Of a stretch of DNA of 64,000 nucleotides, positions 26,019-33,750 are shown piece by piece. Both the position numbers and the translations under genes were made by a program. The DNA comes from Nostocoides sp. Lineage in GTDB: Bacteria > Actinomycetota > Actinomycetes > Actinomycetales > Dermatophilaceae. The stretch lies in the NCBI GenBank assembly GCA_016702415.1, contig JADJEA010000029.1, positions 62,001 to 126,000 on the forward strand, written 5' to 3'. Every line of letters starts with the position of its first letter. The stretch's first letter is position 1. Under the pieces are notes generated by a model that worked only from the letters and a program-made list of their open reading frames with translations, ran no database searches and was not told where the DNA came from.

Positions 26019-27783
26019 CGGGCTGGCCGCCCTCGCTGCGGATTGGACCCGCCTGGATCGCACCGATCCGCGCGCCGAGTTCTACACGACGCACGCGTGC
26101 GTGCAGGCGTGGTGGGCGGCGTTCGGGGAGGACGCGGCATACGACCTCCACGTCTTGGTCGCCCGTCACAATGGTGCGGTCGCCGGCATCCTTCCCCTTG
26201 CGCGCCAACGGATCTCGGTGCGCAAGGAGAGCCGGACGATGCTGCGGTTCGCCTCGCACGGCGACTGGATGGGCCTGGTTTGTGACCCGGCACTCGACCC
26301 CCGGACCGTATGCCGCGTCCTCCTCGCCCGGATCGATGCGGACGACTCGTGGGACCTCCTCTCCCTCGACAACCTCCGGGCGACGTCGGCGCTCGCGGCC
26401 TACGCGCTGGGCTCGGATCGGTGGAATCCCCATCTCGCGCACCGGGTCGAGCACCCGCGGATCGACCTCGTGGGCGTCGAGTCGCTCGCGGCCTTCGAGG
26501 CGGCCGGGCGGGTGCCGGCCAAGACCCGCAAGTACCGCGCCCGGCTCCTGCGCGACCATGACGTCCGGTTCGTCGTCCGCGAAGGGGATGAGGGCGACCT
26601 GCTGGCCCGCCTCGGCCGGCTCCACGCGCTCGAGAAGGACCATCTCGTGCGGGAGCAGGGGCGCCGCGAGCGGCATTCTTGGTTTGAGGATCCGCTGCGG
26701 CGGGGGCATTACGCGGGGCTGTTCGCGGCGCCGGGTCTGGCAGTGACCTTCGGCTACGAAGGGCCGGATGGTGAACTCCTCGCCGCCCGGTCGACCTTCC
26801 GGCACGGGCGCACCCTGCTGTCGTGGACGAGCACCTATCACCCGGACCTGCGGGACTACCGGCTGGGCAAGGTCATTCAGTACGACATCCTCGACCACGT
26901 CCTGCGCCACGGTGGGGTCGACGTCTTCGACTTCGGGGCGGGCAGGTACCCATGGAAGTTCGAGTGGACGACCGCCTTCGAGTCGAGTTACCGACTGCGT
27001 CTCGAGCGGCCGTCCCGGGGCTCCTCCGTGTCCGGGAGCGCCGTGTCGAGGAGAGACGGGCCGGGTTGCGCCGTGCCGGAGAGCGCGGCGACGACGCGCA
27101 CGCACGAACCCGCTAGCGAGCGAGGGCCCGCCCAGGTCGGGCTGAACGAGGGGCTCGGCCGTCGCATCGGCCGGGGGGTCGGCCGTCGAGTGGGGCGGAT
27201 GCGCACCACGATTGCCCAGCGCCTCTCCCGGGAGGAGATCTGGTATCTCGCCCGCCCCGGGGACGAGCTGACCGTGTGGGGGGCCTTGCTGGAGCGAGGA
27301 TCGCTGGCCCACGTCCACCTTGTCCACCTCGGCCCCTGGGCCACGACGAGGCAGCGCCGGATGCTCGACGCCGAACTCAAGGACCCCATCACGGACGAGG
27401 CTCTCGCCCAGGCGATCCGCGACGAACTGACCGCGGCGGGGGAGGCGATCGGCATACCCCCCGGAAACGTCCACGCGCTGCCGCACCTGGCCCCCTCCGG
27501 GTGGGCGCGGCGGGTGGCCGTGCGGGAGGCGCTCGCGGCATACCCCCACGCGACCCATCGGATTGCCGTCGGAGGGCCGACCACCGACCTCGTCCGTGCC
27601 GAAGCCGACCGGGTCGGCGTCCGCGTGGTCGAGGTGACCCCGGCGGCGGCGACGCCGACGGGGCGGCGGGCGCAGGCGGTCATCGCGGCATACCGACTCT
27701 GGGATCCCGACTCCGGTCGGTATGCCGTGCACCGCACCCCCGCATCCCGGTTCCTCGCGGAGTCGGCCGGGCCGCAGGACTGA
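25990..27783 (+). CDS. BioF2-like acyltransferase fused to a degenerate PIG-L-like domain
   Basis: 597 residues. Residues 1-345 form a BioF2/CelD-type double-GNAT acyltransferase domain (TTHACVQAWWAAFGE, LLSLDNLRATSALAAYALG, DYRLGKVIQYDILDHVLRHGG). A Ser/Arg linker follows (about 345-410). Residues about 415-590 resemble the PIG-L fold but with the metal motif broken: ARPGDEL instead of the usual AHPDDE, and no second zinc-binding DH pair. GGGAGG lies before GTG 25990. The fusion suggests the BioF2 and PIG-L functions act on the same substrate; the degenerate part may only bind. Confidence 0.75.
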   Translation: MQVDVVRDADGLAALAADWTRLDRTDPRAEFYTTHACVQAWWAAFGEDAAYDLHVLVARHNGAVAGILPLARQRISVRKESRTMLRFASHGDWMGLVCDPALDPRTVCRVLLARIDADDSWDLLSLDNLRATSALAAYALGSDRWNPHLAHRVEHPRIDLVGVESLAAFEAAGRVPAKTRKYRARLLRDHDVRFVVREGDEGDLLARLGRLHALEKDHLVREQGRRERHSWFEDPLRRGHYAGLFAAPGLAVTFGYEGPDGELLAARSTFRHGRTLLSWTSTYHPDLRDYRLGKVIQYDILDHVLRHGGVDVFDFGAGRYPWKFEWTTAFESSYRLRLERPSRGSSVSGSAVSRRDGPGCAVPESAATTRTHEPASERGPAQVGLNEGLGRRIGRGVGRRVGRMRTTIAQRLSREEIWYLARPGDELTVWGALLERGSLAHVHLVHLGPWATTRQRRMLDAELKDPITDEALAQAIRDELTAAGEAIGIPPGNVHALPHLAPSGWARRVAVREALAAYPHATHRIAVGGPTTDLVRAEADRVGVRVVEVTPAAATPTGRRAQAVIAAYRLWDPDSGRYAVHRTPASRFLAESAGPQD

Positions 27784-27784
27784 G

Positions 27785-28663
27785 TCACGTCGTCGGGCCA
27801 GGCTCGCTGCCGTCGCTGCCGTGGTCCGCGGCGGCGCGGTACCGCCCCGGGGTCACTCCGAAGGCCCGAACGAAATGCCGGGCCAGATGCCGATCGTCGA
27901 CGAACCCCGCGCGGTGGGCGATCTCCGTCACCGAGAGGCTCGTCATCCGCAACAGGCTTGCGCTGGAACGCACTCGGGCATCCCGACGGTAGCGCGCCGG
28001 GGCGATACCGACCTGCGCGCGGAAGCGCCGCCGCCACGTTTCGTACGCCATACCGACCGCGGCGGCGACCTCTGTCAGCGCCACGTCGTCGTCCTCGTCC
28101 GCGAGCAGATGCATCGATCTCGCCAGCCAGCCACCGGTCAGTGTCTCGGGGTCCGCCGGCGCGAGCGCGCGGATCAGGGCGGCCAGCAGGTCGAGCGCCT
28201 CCGCGTCCTGCGCCGACGTCGTCGTGGGTGGCGGGGCCAGCCGGACCCGCTCGAGGAGGGACTGCAGCCGGGCCGGATCCGCCGGGTCAACGACGCGGTC
28301 GCGCCCCAGTGCCCCTCGCCGCGCGGCGAGATCGAACGCCGGGCCGGTCACGGCGCAGTACGCCTCGTCCCAGACGGCACCCGGTGACGGGCCGTACCAA
28401 TGGGGCTCCCCCGGCCGAACCAGCACGAGCGACCCCGGCCCGAGCGGCGCGTCCCCGGTGACACCGCGATAGCCACCCGTGCCCCCGGTCACGAGCATCA
28501 GCGCATGGGTCGGATACCGGCGCGGTGCCCGAGGCCGTATGCCGCGACCCCCCACGATCCGGCCGGCCAGTTCCACGCGCCCGAGGCCGACCGGCACCGG
28601 CGGCCGGACGGTGACATAGGAGCCGACCGGAGCGGGCAGGGGTGGGTCAAGGGGACGAGCCAT
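27785..28663 (-). CDS. AraC-family transcriptional regulator with cupin N-terminus
   Basis: 292 residues. The N-terminal about 130 residues are a cupin-like sensing domain (PTHALMLVTGGTGGYRGVTG, PGEPHWYGPSPG). Residues about 185-285 are a double helix-turn-helix AraC domain ending in the classical YRRDARVRSSASLLRMTSLS / IAHRAGFVDDRHLARHF / PGRYR pattern. Start is ATG 28661-28663. Divergent from the 2-oxoglutarate oxygenase gene, so control of that gene is likely. The sensed ligand is unknown. Confidence 0.87.
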   Translation of the reverse strand: MARPLDPPLPAPVGSYVTVRPPVPVGLGRVELAGRIVGGRGIRPRAPRRYPTHALMLVTGGTGGYRGVTGDAPLGPGSLVLVRPGEPHWYGPSPGAVWDEAYCAVTGPAFDLAARRGALGRDRVVDPADPARLQSLLERVRLAPPPTTTSAQDAEALDLLAALIRALAPADPETLTGGWLARSMHLLADEDDDVALTEVAAAVGMAYETWRRRFRAQVGIAPARYRRDARVRSSASLLRMTSLSVTEIAHRAGFVDDRHLARHFVRAFGVTPGRYRAAADHGSDGSEPGPTT

Positions 28664-28736
28664 CGGCCAGAACGTACCGCAAGTGCCCAGCCTGTCCCGG
28701 CCATCCATGCTGCGCGGGCGTCAGGATATACCGCAG

Positions 28737-28758
28737 CGCACCTGCTTCGGCAGGTGCG
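28737..28758 (+). promoter_or_regulatory. UUCG-capped hairpin in the 5' leader of the oxygenase gene
   Basis: CGCACCTGC pairs perfectly with GCAGGTGCG around a TTCG loop, 9 bp in all. It lies about 35 bases upstream of the start codon and just after a GGATATACC stretch that could serve as a -10 element. A hairpin at the extreme 5' end may stabilise the transcript or act as an attenuation element. Confidence 0.5.
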
Positions 28759-28793
28759 GACGGTCCCAGCCCCCGCGTAGAGACGAGACGACG

Positions 28794-29639
28794 ATGACCA
28801 CCACCCCCGCCACCAGCACAGCCCCCACAGCTCCCGCGGTGGCCGCCCCGACGCTGGCTCGGGCGGCCGCGCTCCCGGCCGAGGAAGTGGACCGCTACCA
28901 GCGGGACGGGCACCTTCTCGTGCCGGGCCTCGCCACGCGTGCCGAGGCAGAGCACTTCGCACCCGTGATCGCGGCGGCGACCGCGCGGCATACCGAATCG
29001 GCGATCCCCCTCGCCGAACGGGACACCTATGGCAAGGCTTTCCTCCAGGTGATGAACCTGTGGCGGGAGGACGAGGCGGTGGCCCGTTTTGTGCTGGCCG
29101 ACCGGTTCGCCGCGGTCGCCGCGCAACTGCTGGGCGTGCCGCGCGTGCGGCTCTATCACGACCAGGCGCTGTTCAAGGAGCCCGGCGGGGGCTACACGCC
29201 CTGGCACCAGGACGCGATGTATTGGCCGCTCGACGGCCACCAGTGCATCACGATGTGGATGCCGCTGGTCGACATCGTCCCCGAGATGGGCGCGCTGACC
29301 TTCGCCACGGGCTCGCATCTGTCCGGCCCGCTCAGCGACGTGACGATCTCGGATGCCAGCGAGGCACATTTCGAGTCGATCCTCGGCGGATTCCCGCTCG
29401 CGGCGCCACGGCCGATGCGGGCCGGTGACGCCACCTTCCACTCCGGCTGGACGGTCCACAAGGCCGGCGGCAACACCACCGACATGATGCGGGCCGTCAT
29501 GACCGTCATCTATTTCGCCGACGGCCTGACCGTCGCTCCTCCGTCGAACTCGTCTCAGGAGAACGACCTGCGGACCTGGCTCCCCGGGCCGCGGCCTGGC
29601 GATGTCGCCGCGAGCGAGGTCAACCCGCTGCTGGGGTGA
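28794..29639 (+). CDS. Phytanoyl-CoA dioxygenase-family Fe(II)/2-oxoglutarate oxygenase
   Basis: 281 residues. Iron ligands H138 and D140 in YTPWHQDAMYWP and distal H222 in WTVHKAGGN, with the 2-oxoglutarate-binding Arg in MMRAVMTVIYF. About 30 Ala/Thr-rich residues precede the domain. Hydroxylates an unknown small molecule. Chosen ATG 28794 is preceded by GAGACGAGACGACG; upstream in-frame starts fall in the leader hairpin. Divergent AraC gene 131 bases away is the likely regulator. Not in an obvious pathway, so the substrate is open. Confidence 0.86.
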   Translation: MTTTPATSTAPTAPAVAAPTLARAAALPAEEVDRYQRDGHLLVPGLATRAEAEHFAPVIAAATARHTESAIPLAERDTYGKAFLQVMNLWREDEAVARFVLADRFAAVAAQLLGVPRVRLYHDQALFKEPGGGYTPWHQDAMYWPLDGHQCITMWMPLVDIVPEMGALTFATGSHLSGPLSDVTISDASEAHFESILGGFPLAAPRPMRAGDATFHSGWTVHKAGGNTTDMMRAVMTVIYFADGLTVAPPSNSSQENDLRTWLPGPRPGDVAASEVNPLLG

Positions 29640-29692
29640 CCGACGCAGGTCGGATCCTGTCGAAGGACCCTGGTCGAGACGACCGGACCTCA

Positions 29693-29782
29693 TGGCGGTG
29701 GCGCAGGGATTCGAACCCTGGGTGGAGTCACCCCCACACGCGCTTTCGAGGCGCGCTCCTTAGGCCGCTCGGACACGCCACC
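29693..29782 (-). tRNA. tRNA-Ser (anticodon CGA)
   Basis: Acceptor GGTGGCG pairs with CGCCACC; anticodon stem CGCGC/GCGCG encloses CTCGAAA, anticodon CGA. Long variable arm as expected for serine, T-loop TTCGAAT, and encoded CCA (29693-29695 on this strand). It lies between the oxygenase gene and tadA, and reads in the same direction as tadA. Confidence 0.95.
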
Positions 29783-29795
29783 GCCGAGCAGGGTA

Positions 29796-30263
29796 CTAGA
29801 CGCGCTGCTCGGTGAAGAAATCGCGCAGGAGGCCGGCGCACTCCTCCTCCCGGATGCCACCCACCACCTCCGCGCGGTGGGTGGCCCGGCGGTCCCGGGG
29901 GATGTCCCAGACGGAGCCGCAGGCCCCGATCTTGGGGTCCCAGGCGCCGAACACGATTCTCGCGACCCGCGCCAGCATGAGGGCCCCGGCGCACATGGGG
30001 CAGGGTTCGAGGGTCACCGCGAGCGTGCATCCGTCCAACCGCCAGGTGCCCGTATGCCGTGCCGCCTCCCGCAGGGCGACCACCTCCGCGTGTCCCGCCG
30101 GGTCCCCCTCGGCCTCGCGCACATTCCAGCCGGTCGCGACGATTTCACCTCGCGGGTCGACGACGACTGCCCCGACGGGGACGTCGCCCGAGGCGAGGGA
30201 CGCCCGGGCGGCGGTCAGCGCGTGGCCCAGCCACGCGGCATACGCATCGGGGTCGGCGACCAC
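29796..30263 (-). CDS. tadA: tRNA-specific adenosine deaminase TadA
   Basis: 155 residues. Deaminates A34 of tRNA-Arg(ACG) to inosine. Zinc and catalytic residues are clear: H58-A-E60 (AGHAEVVALREA) and C88/C91 in LEPCPMCAGAL. The length and the MLARVARIVFGAWDPK segment fit TadA rather than cytidine deaminase. GTG start at 30261-30263; the gene ends 13 bases before tRNA-Ser. Divergent from upp across 16 bases. Confidence 0.93.
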   Translation of the reverse strand: MVADPDAYAAWLGHALTAARASLASGDVPVGAVVVDPRGEIVATGWNVREAEGDPAGHAEVVALREAARHTGTWRLDGCTLAVTLEPCPMCAGALMLARVARIVFGAWDPKIGACGSVWDIPRDRRATHRAEVVGGIREEECAGLLRDFFTEQRV

Positions 30264-30279
30264 CCGCTAAGTTTCCCTC

Positions 30280-30917
30280 ATGCGCGTGCACACGGCCGAC
30301 CACCGCCTGATCCACCACAAACTGACCTATCTGCGGGACAAGCGGACCGACAGCCCGACCTTCCGCCGGCTGACGGAGGAGTTGATGATCCTCCTCGCCT
30401 ACGAGGCCACCCGCGATGTGCGGGTCGAGCCGTTCGCCATCGAGACCCCGGTCGGGCCCACGACCGGCATCAAGCTCGCCAACCCCAAGCCGCTGATCGT
30501 GCCGATCCTGCGCGCCGGCCTGGGGATGCTCGAGGGCATGGTCCGGCTGCTGCCCAGCGCGGAGGTCGGGTTCCTCGGTATGCAGCGCAACGAGGAGACG
30601 CTGGTCGCGACGACCTATGCGAACCGGCTGCCCGAAGACCTCACCGACCGGCAGGTCTTTGTCCTCGATCCGATGCTCGCCACGGGTGGCTCGATGGTCG
30701 ACGCGATCCGATTCCTGGTCGACCGGGGGCGCGCGACATCACGGCCGTTACCCTGCTCGCCGCGCCGGAGGGGATCGCCTACATGCAGGAGGCGCTCGCG
30801 GACGTCCAGCCGGCGGTCACCCTCGTGACCGGGGCCATCGACGAGCGCCTCAACGAGCACGGCTACATCGTTCCCGGGCTCGGGGACGCCGGCGACCGCC
30901 TCTATGGCGTCGTCTGA
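30280..30917 (+). CDS. upp: Uracil phosphoribosyltransferase, frameshifted as read
   Basis: Salvages uracil to UMP with PRPP. The N-terminal frame covers residues 1-150 (RRLTEELMILLAYEATRD, PILRAGLGMLEGM, and the PRPP motif VFVLDPMLATGGSM). The rest, ITAVTLLAAPEGIAYMQE to the typical IVPGLGDAGDRLYG C-terminus, is in the next frame. One G is missing in the run 30725-30729 (five Gs; six would give RGARDITAVT). With it restored the protein is 212 residues, the family length. Otherwise well conserved, so a sequencing error is likely. Sits beside tadA, separate from the pyrimidine catabolic operon. Confidence 0.88.
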
Positions 30918-31102
30918 GGCGCCCTCGGGACGTCGTCTGAGCGGGGACGCACCCGCGCGCAGGTCGCCAGATAACGATTAACGCGGCGACTGCCGCCCCA
31001 TGAGTACCATGGGGCACACTGACCTCACTGGTGCCCGCCTGCACCAACGGTCGCGCTCGCCGCTTTGTCGCCCCGCCCGGGGCCCTGTCCAGGAGGTCCA
31101 CG

Positions 31103-31279
31103 GTGTCCATGCCCCCGGTCAAGAAGATCGTCGTGTGGCTGATCGTGGTCTTCCTGCTCTATGCGATCTTCACCAACCCGAACGATGCGGCCGACATCGT
31201 CTCGCGCGCGTGGCATCTGATCGCCAAGGCGGTCCACAACATCGCGAAGTTCTTCGACGCGCTGCTCAACCGCACCTAG
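31103..31279 (+). CDS. Small single-pass membrane protein
   Basis: 58 residues: a short basic N-terminus (MPPVKK), one hydrophobic helix (IVVWLIVVFLLYAIF) and a C-terminal amphipathic helix (VSRAWHLIAKAVHNIAKFFDAL). No named family. GTG 31103 is chosen because AGGAGG lies exactly six bases upstream; the longer ATG start at 31031 would be preceded by nothing similar. It is separated by nine bases from the PH-domain gene, so it is probably in the same transcript. Confidence 0.7.
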   Translation: MSMPPVKKIVVWLIVVFLLYAIFTNPNDAADIVSRAWHLIAKAVHNIAKFFDALLNRT

Positions 31280-31288
31280 GCGGCGGCG

Positions 31289-32095
31289 GTGGCGGTTGCC
31301 GAACGACCTGGGTGGATCGAGTTCCCGCTCGTCGCGGAGAACTCGAAGGAACTGCGGCGCACGCTCACGGCTGGCGAGCGGGTGTTCCTCAACGTCCCGC
31401 AACACGTCCTGTGCCTGTGGAAGCCCGCCCTGGCGGTGATCTTCCTCACGGCCGTGATGATCTCGTCCGTCGTTCACAACCAACTCCCGAGCGGGCTCCT
31501 CACCCTGTGTTGGCTGGCCGCTGTCGCCTGGCTCGTCTGGAGCGAGTTCGAGCGGCGACACAACACCTTTGTCGCCACCGACCAGCGCATCCTCAAGATC
31601 GAGGGCCTGATCAATCGGCGCGTTCCGGTCATGCGGCGCGGGAAGGTCACCGACCTGGAACTCAAGCGCTCGCTCCTCGGGCGGGTCTTCAACTACGGGA
31701 CGATCGTCATCGAGAGTGCCGGCCAAGACCAGGCCCTCAACCGCATCACCTTCGTCCGCTATCCCGTCGCGACCTTCCGCCGACTCAACGCCATCGAGGC
31801 CAAGGACATGCGCCAGGTCCGGGAGCCGGCCCCCGGCGGGGCGACGCGGGCGGCGTGGCGCGCCGGTGCGGCCCTCCGGCGCGCCACCGGGCGCATCCGC
31901 GGCGATGTGCCCCTCCAGACGAGCCATGAGGCGGGGACCTCCGCCACCCACGTGCGACCCGCACGATTCGACGGCTCCGGTCGGGACACCGACGAAATCC
32001 CGTTGTCCAAGCCCTCCCGGCCCGGCAGCGGGCGGGGAGAGCCCGGCATACCGACCAGGAAAGGCAAGTCCGACAACAGAAGGGAGCAGTCATGA
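31289..32095 (+). CDS. Membrane-associated bacterial PH-domain protein (DUF304/bPH_2)
   Basis: 268 residues. Two hydrophobic helices (about 45-65 and 68-85: LAVIFLTAVMISSVVHNQLP, LLTLCWLAAVAWLVW) are followed by a bacterial PH domain (about 90-165, TDQRILKIEGLINRRVPVM, KRSLLGRVFNYGTIVIESAG). A basic, disordered C-terminal tail of about 100 residues ends the protein. GTG start. Its stop overlaps the permease start (ATGA at 32092-32095). Membrane-associated scaffold or lipid-binding role is inferred from the fold. Confidence 0.83.
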   Translation: MAVAERPGWIEFPLVAENSKELRRTLTAGERVFLNVPQHVLCLWKPALAVIFLTAVMISSVVHNQLPSGLLTLCWLAAVAWLVWSEFERRHNTFVATDQRILKIEGLINRRVPVMRRGKVTDLELKRSLLGRVFNYGTIVIESAGQDQALNRITFVRYPVATFRRLNAIEAKDMRQVREPAPGGATRAAWRAGAALRRATGRIRGDVPLQTSHEAGTSATHVRPARFDGSGRDTDEIPLSKPSRPGSGRGEPGIPTRKGKSDNRREQS

Positions 32096-33582
32096 GCGTC
32101 ATGCGGACCAAGTCCATCGAGCAGACCCTGCGCGAAGGCGACGAGCCGGAGTATCAACTCAAGAAGCAACTCACCGCCCTCGACCTGACGGTCTTCGGTA
32201 TCGGCGTGGTCATCGGCGCCGGGATCTTCACCGTCGCCGGCCGGGCCGCCTCCCAGCAGGCCGGCCCCGCCGTCGTCGTGTCGTTCATTCTCGCGGCCGT
32301 ATGCTGCGCCCTCGCCGCCCTCTGTTATGCCGAGTTCGCCTCCGCGATCCCGGTGAGCGGGTCGGCATACACCTTTTCGTATGCCGGCCTCGGCGAGATC
32401 GTCGCGTGGATCATCGGGTGGGACCTGCTGCTCGAGCTCATGCTTGGCGCGAGCGTCGTCGCCCAGGGTTGGTCGATCTATCTCGGGATCTTCCTCGACC
32501 ACCTAGGCATCACGATCCCGCCGTCGGTCGCCTATGGGTCGCATTTCGATCTGCCAGCATTCGTGCTCGTCATTCTCCTGACGGTCCTGGTCAGCATCGG
32601 CATCAAGGAATCGATGCGGGTCAACATGGCGCTGGTGGCGCTGAAGATCTTCATCGTCCTCTTCGTCATCGTCGCCGGGATCGGCTATATCAAGACCAGC
32701 AACTACTCGCCGTTCATCCCGCCATCGGTCCCGACCAAGGCCGGCTCGACGATGGAATCGCCGCTGCTGTGGGCGGCCCTCGGCCACACGCCGAGCCACT
32801 ACGGGTGGATCGGCGTATTCGCTGGAGCCTCGCTCGTCTTCTTCGCCTATATCGGGTTCGACGTCGTCGCGACGACGGCGGAGGAAGCCAAGAACCCGGC
32901 GCGGGACCTGCCCCGCGGGATCATCGGCTCGCTGATCATCTGCACGGTCCTCTACTGCGCGACCGCACTCGTCCTGACCGGCATGGTGAGGTACGACAAG
33001 CTCGCCGAGGCCGGGTCGCTGGCCGGTGCGTTCGAGCAGGTGGGCCGGCCCGGCTTTGCCACCCTCATCTCCGCGGGTGCCGTCGCCGGTCTGACGACGG
33101 TTGTCATGACGCTGATCATCGGGGCCACCCGGGTCGTGTTCGCGATGTCCCGTGACTGGCTGCTCCCGGCCGGCCTGGGCAAAGTCAATCCCAAGACCGG
33201 CACGCCGCTGAAGATCACCATCGGCCTCGGCACGATCATCGCCCTCACCGCCGCGTTCACCCCGGTGGGGAAGCTGGAGTACATGATCAATATCGGCACC
33301 TTGTCGGCATTCTTCCTGGTCTCCCTCGCCGTCCCGGTGCTGCGGAAGCGTCGGCCCGACTTCAAGCGCCCCTTCACCGTCCCCTTCAGCCCCTTCCTCC
33401 CGTGGCTCTCTGCGGCCATCTGCGCCTACCTGATGCTGACGCTGCCGGTCGAGACCTGGATACGGTTCCTGATCTGGCTGCTGCTGGGCTTCATCATCTA
33501 CTTCGCCTACAGCTACAAGAACAGTCGCCTCGCCGGTCGCTCCCCACAGGACTCCGGAGTGCCGAGCATGACGTCGACCTGA
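32092..33582 (+). CDS. APC-superfamily cationic amino acid permease
   Basis: 496 residues with about 12 to 13 transmembrane helices. The CAT/YfnA family marks are visible: GIGVVIGAGIFTVAGRAA at helix 1, CYAEFASAIPVSGSAYTF at helix 3, and FFAYIGFDVVATTAEEAKNP at helix 6. A C-terminal Lys/Arg loop follows VLRKRRPDFKRPF. AGAAGGGAGCAG precedes ATG 32092. Imports amino acids by proton symport; the precise substrate is unknown. Downstream lies a large palindrome that may terminate transcription. Confidence 0.88.
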   Translation: MSVMRTKSIEQTLREGDEPEYQLKKQLTALDLTVFGIGVVIGAGIFTVAGRAASQQAGPAVVVSFILAAVCCALAALCYAEFASAIPVSGSAYTFSYAGLGEIVAWIIGWDLLLELMLGASVVAQGWSIYLGIFLDHLGITIPPSVAYGSHFDLPAFVLVILLTVLVSIGIKESMRVNMALVALKIFIVLFVIVAGIGYIKTSNYSPFIPPSVPTKAGSTMESPLLWAALGHTPSHYGWIGVFAGASLVFFAYIGFDVVATTAEEAKNPARDLPRGIIGSLIICTVLYCATALVLTGMVRYDKLAEAGSLAGAFEQVGRPGFATLISAGAVAGLTTVVMTLIIGATRVVFAMSRDWLLPAGLGKVNPKTGTPLKITIGLGTIIALTAAFTPVGKLEYMINIGTLSAFFLVSLAVPVLRKRRPDFKRPFTVPFSPFLPWLSAAICAYLMLTLPVETWIRFLIWLLLGFIIYFAYSYKNSRLAGRSPQDSGVPSMTST

Positions 33583-33614
33583 GGCTCAGGCCCGGCGGAG
33601 GTCTCCTGTCGCCC

Positions 33615-33676
33615 ACTTGAGCACGCCAAATCGACTTGAGCACGCCATTTATGGCGTGCTCAAGTCGATTGGCGTG
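33615..33676. repeat. CTTGAGCACGCC palindrome (second locus), likely terminator
   Basis: One forward copy of the repeat (33615-33628) is followed by a perfect 20-bp inverted repeat, 33629-33648 against 33651-33670, with a two-base TT centre; the arms carry ACTTGAGCACGCCAT. A further GGCGTG continues the match. It lies between two convergent genes (permease and pntB), an expected site for bidirectional termination, and shares its core with the cluster at 14.6 kb. Confidence 0.85.
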
Positions 33677-33750
33677 CCTGCGGATCTGGGGCTGCGGGCT
33701 GGGAACTGAGGGCTGGGGCAAGGGGCTCCGCCCTGAGCCCTCAGTGGGGG

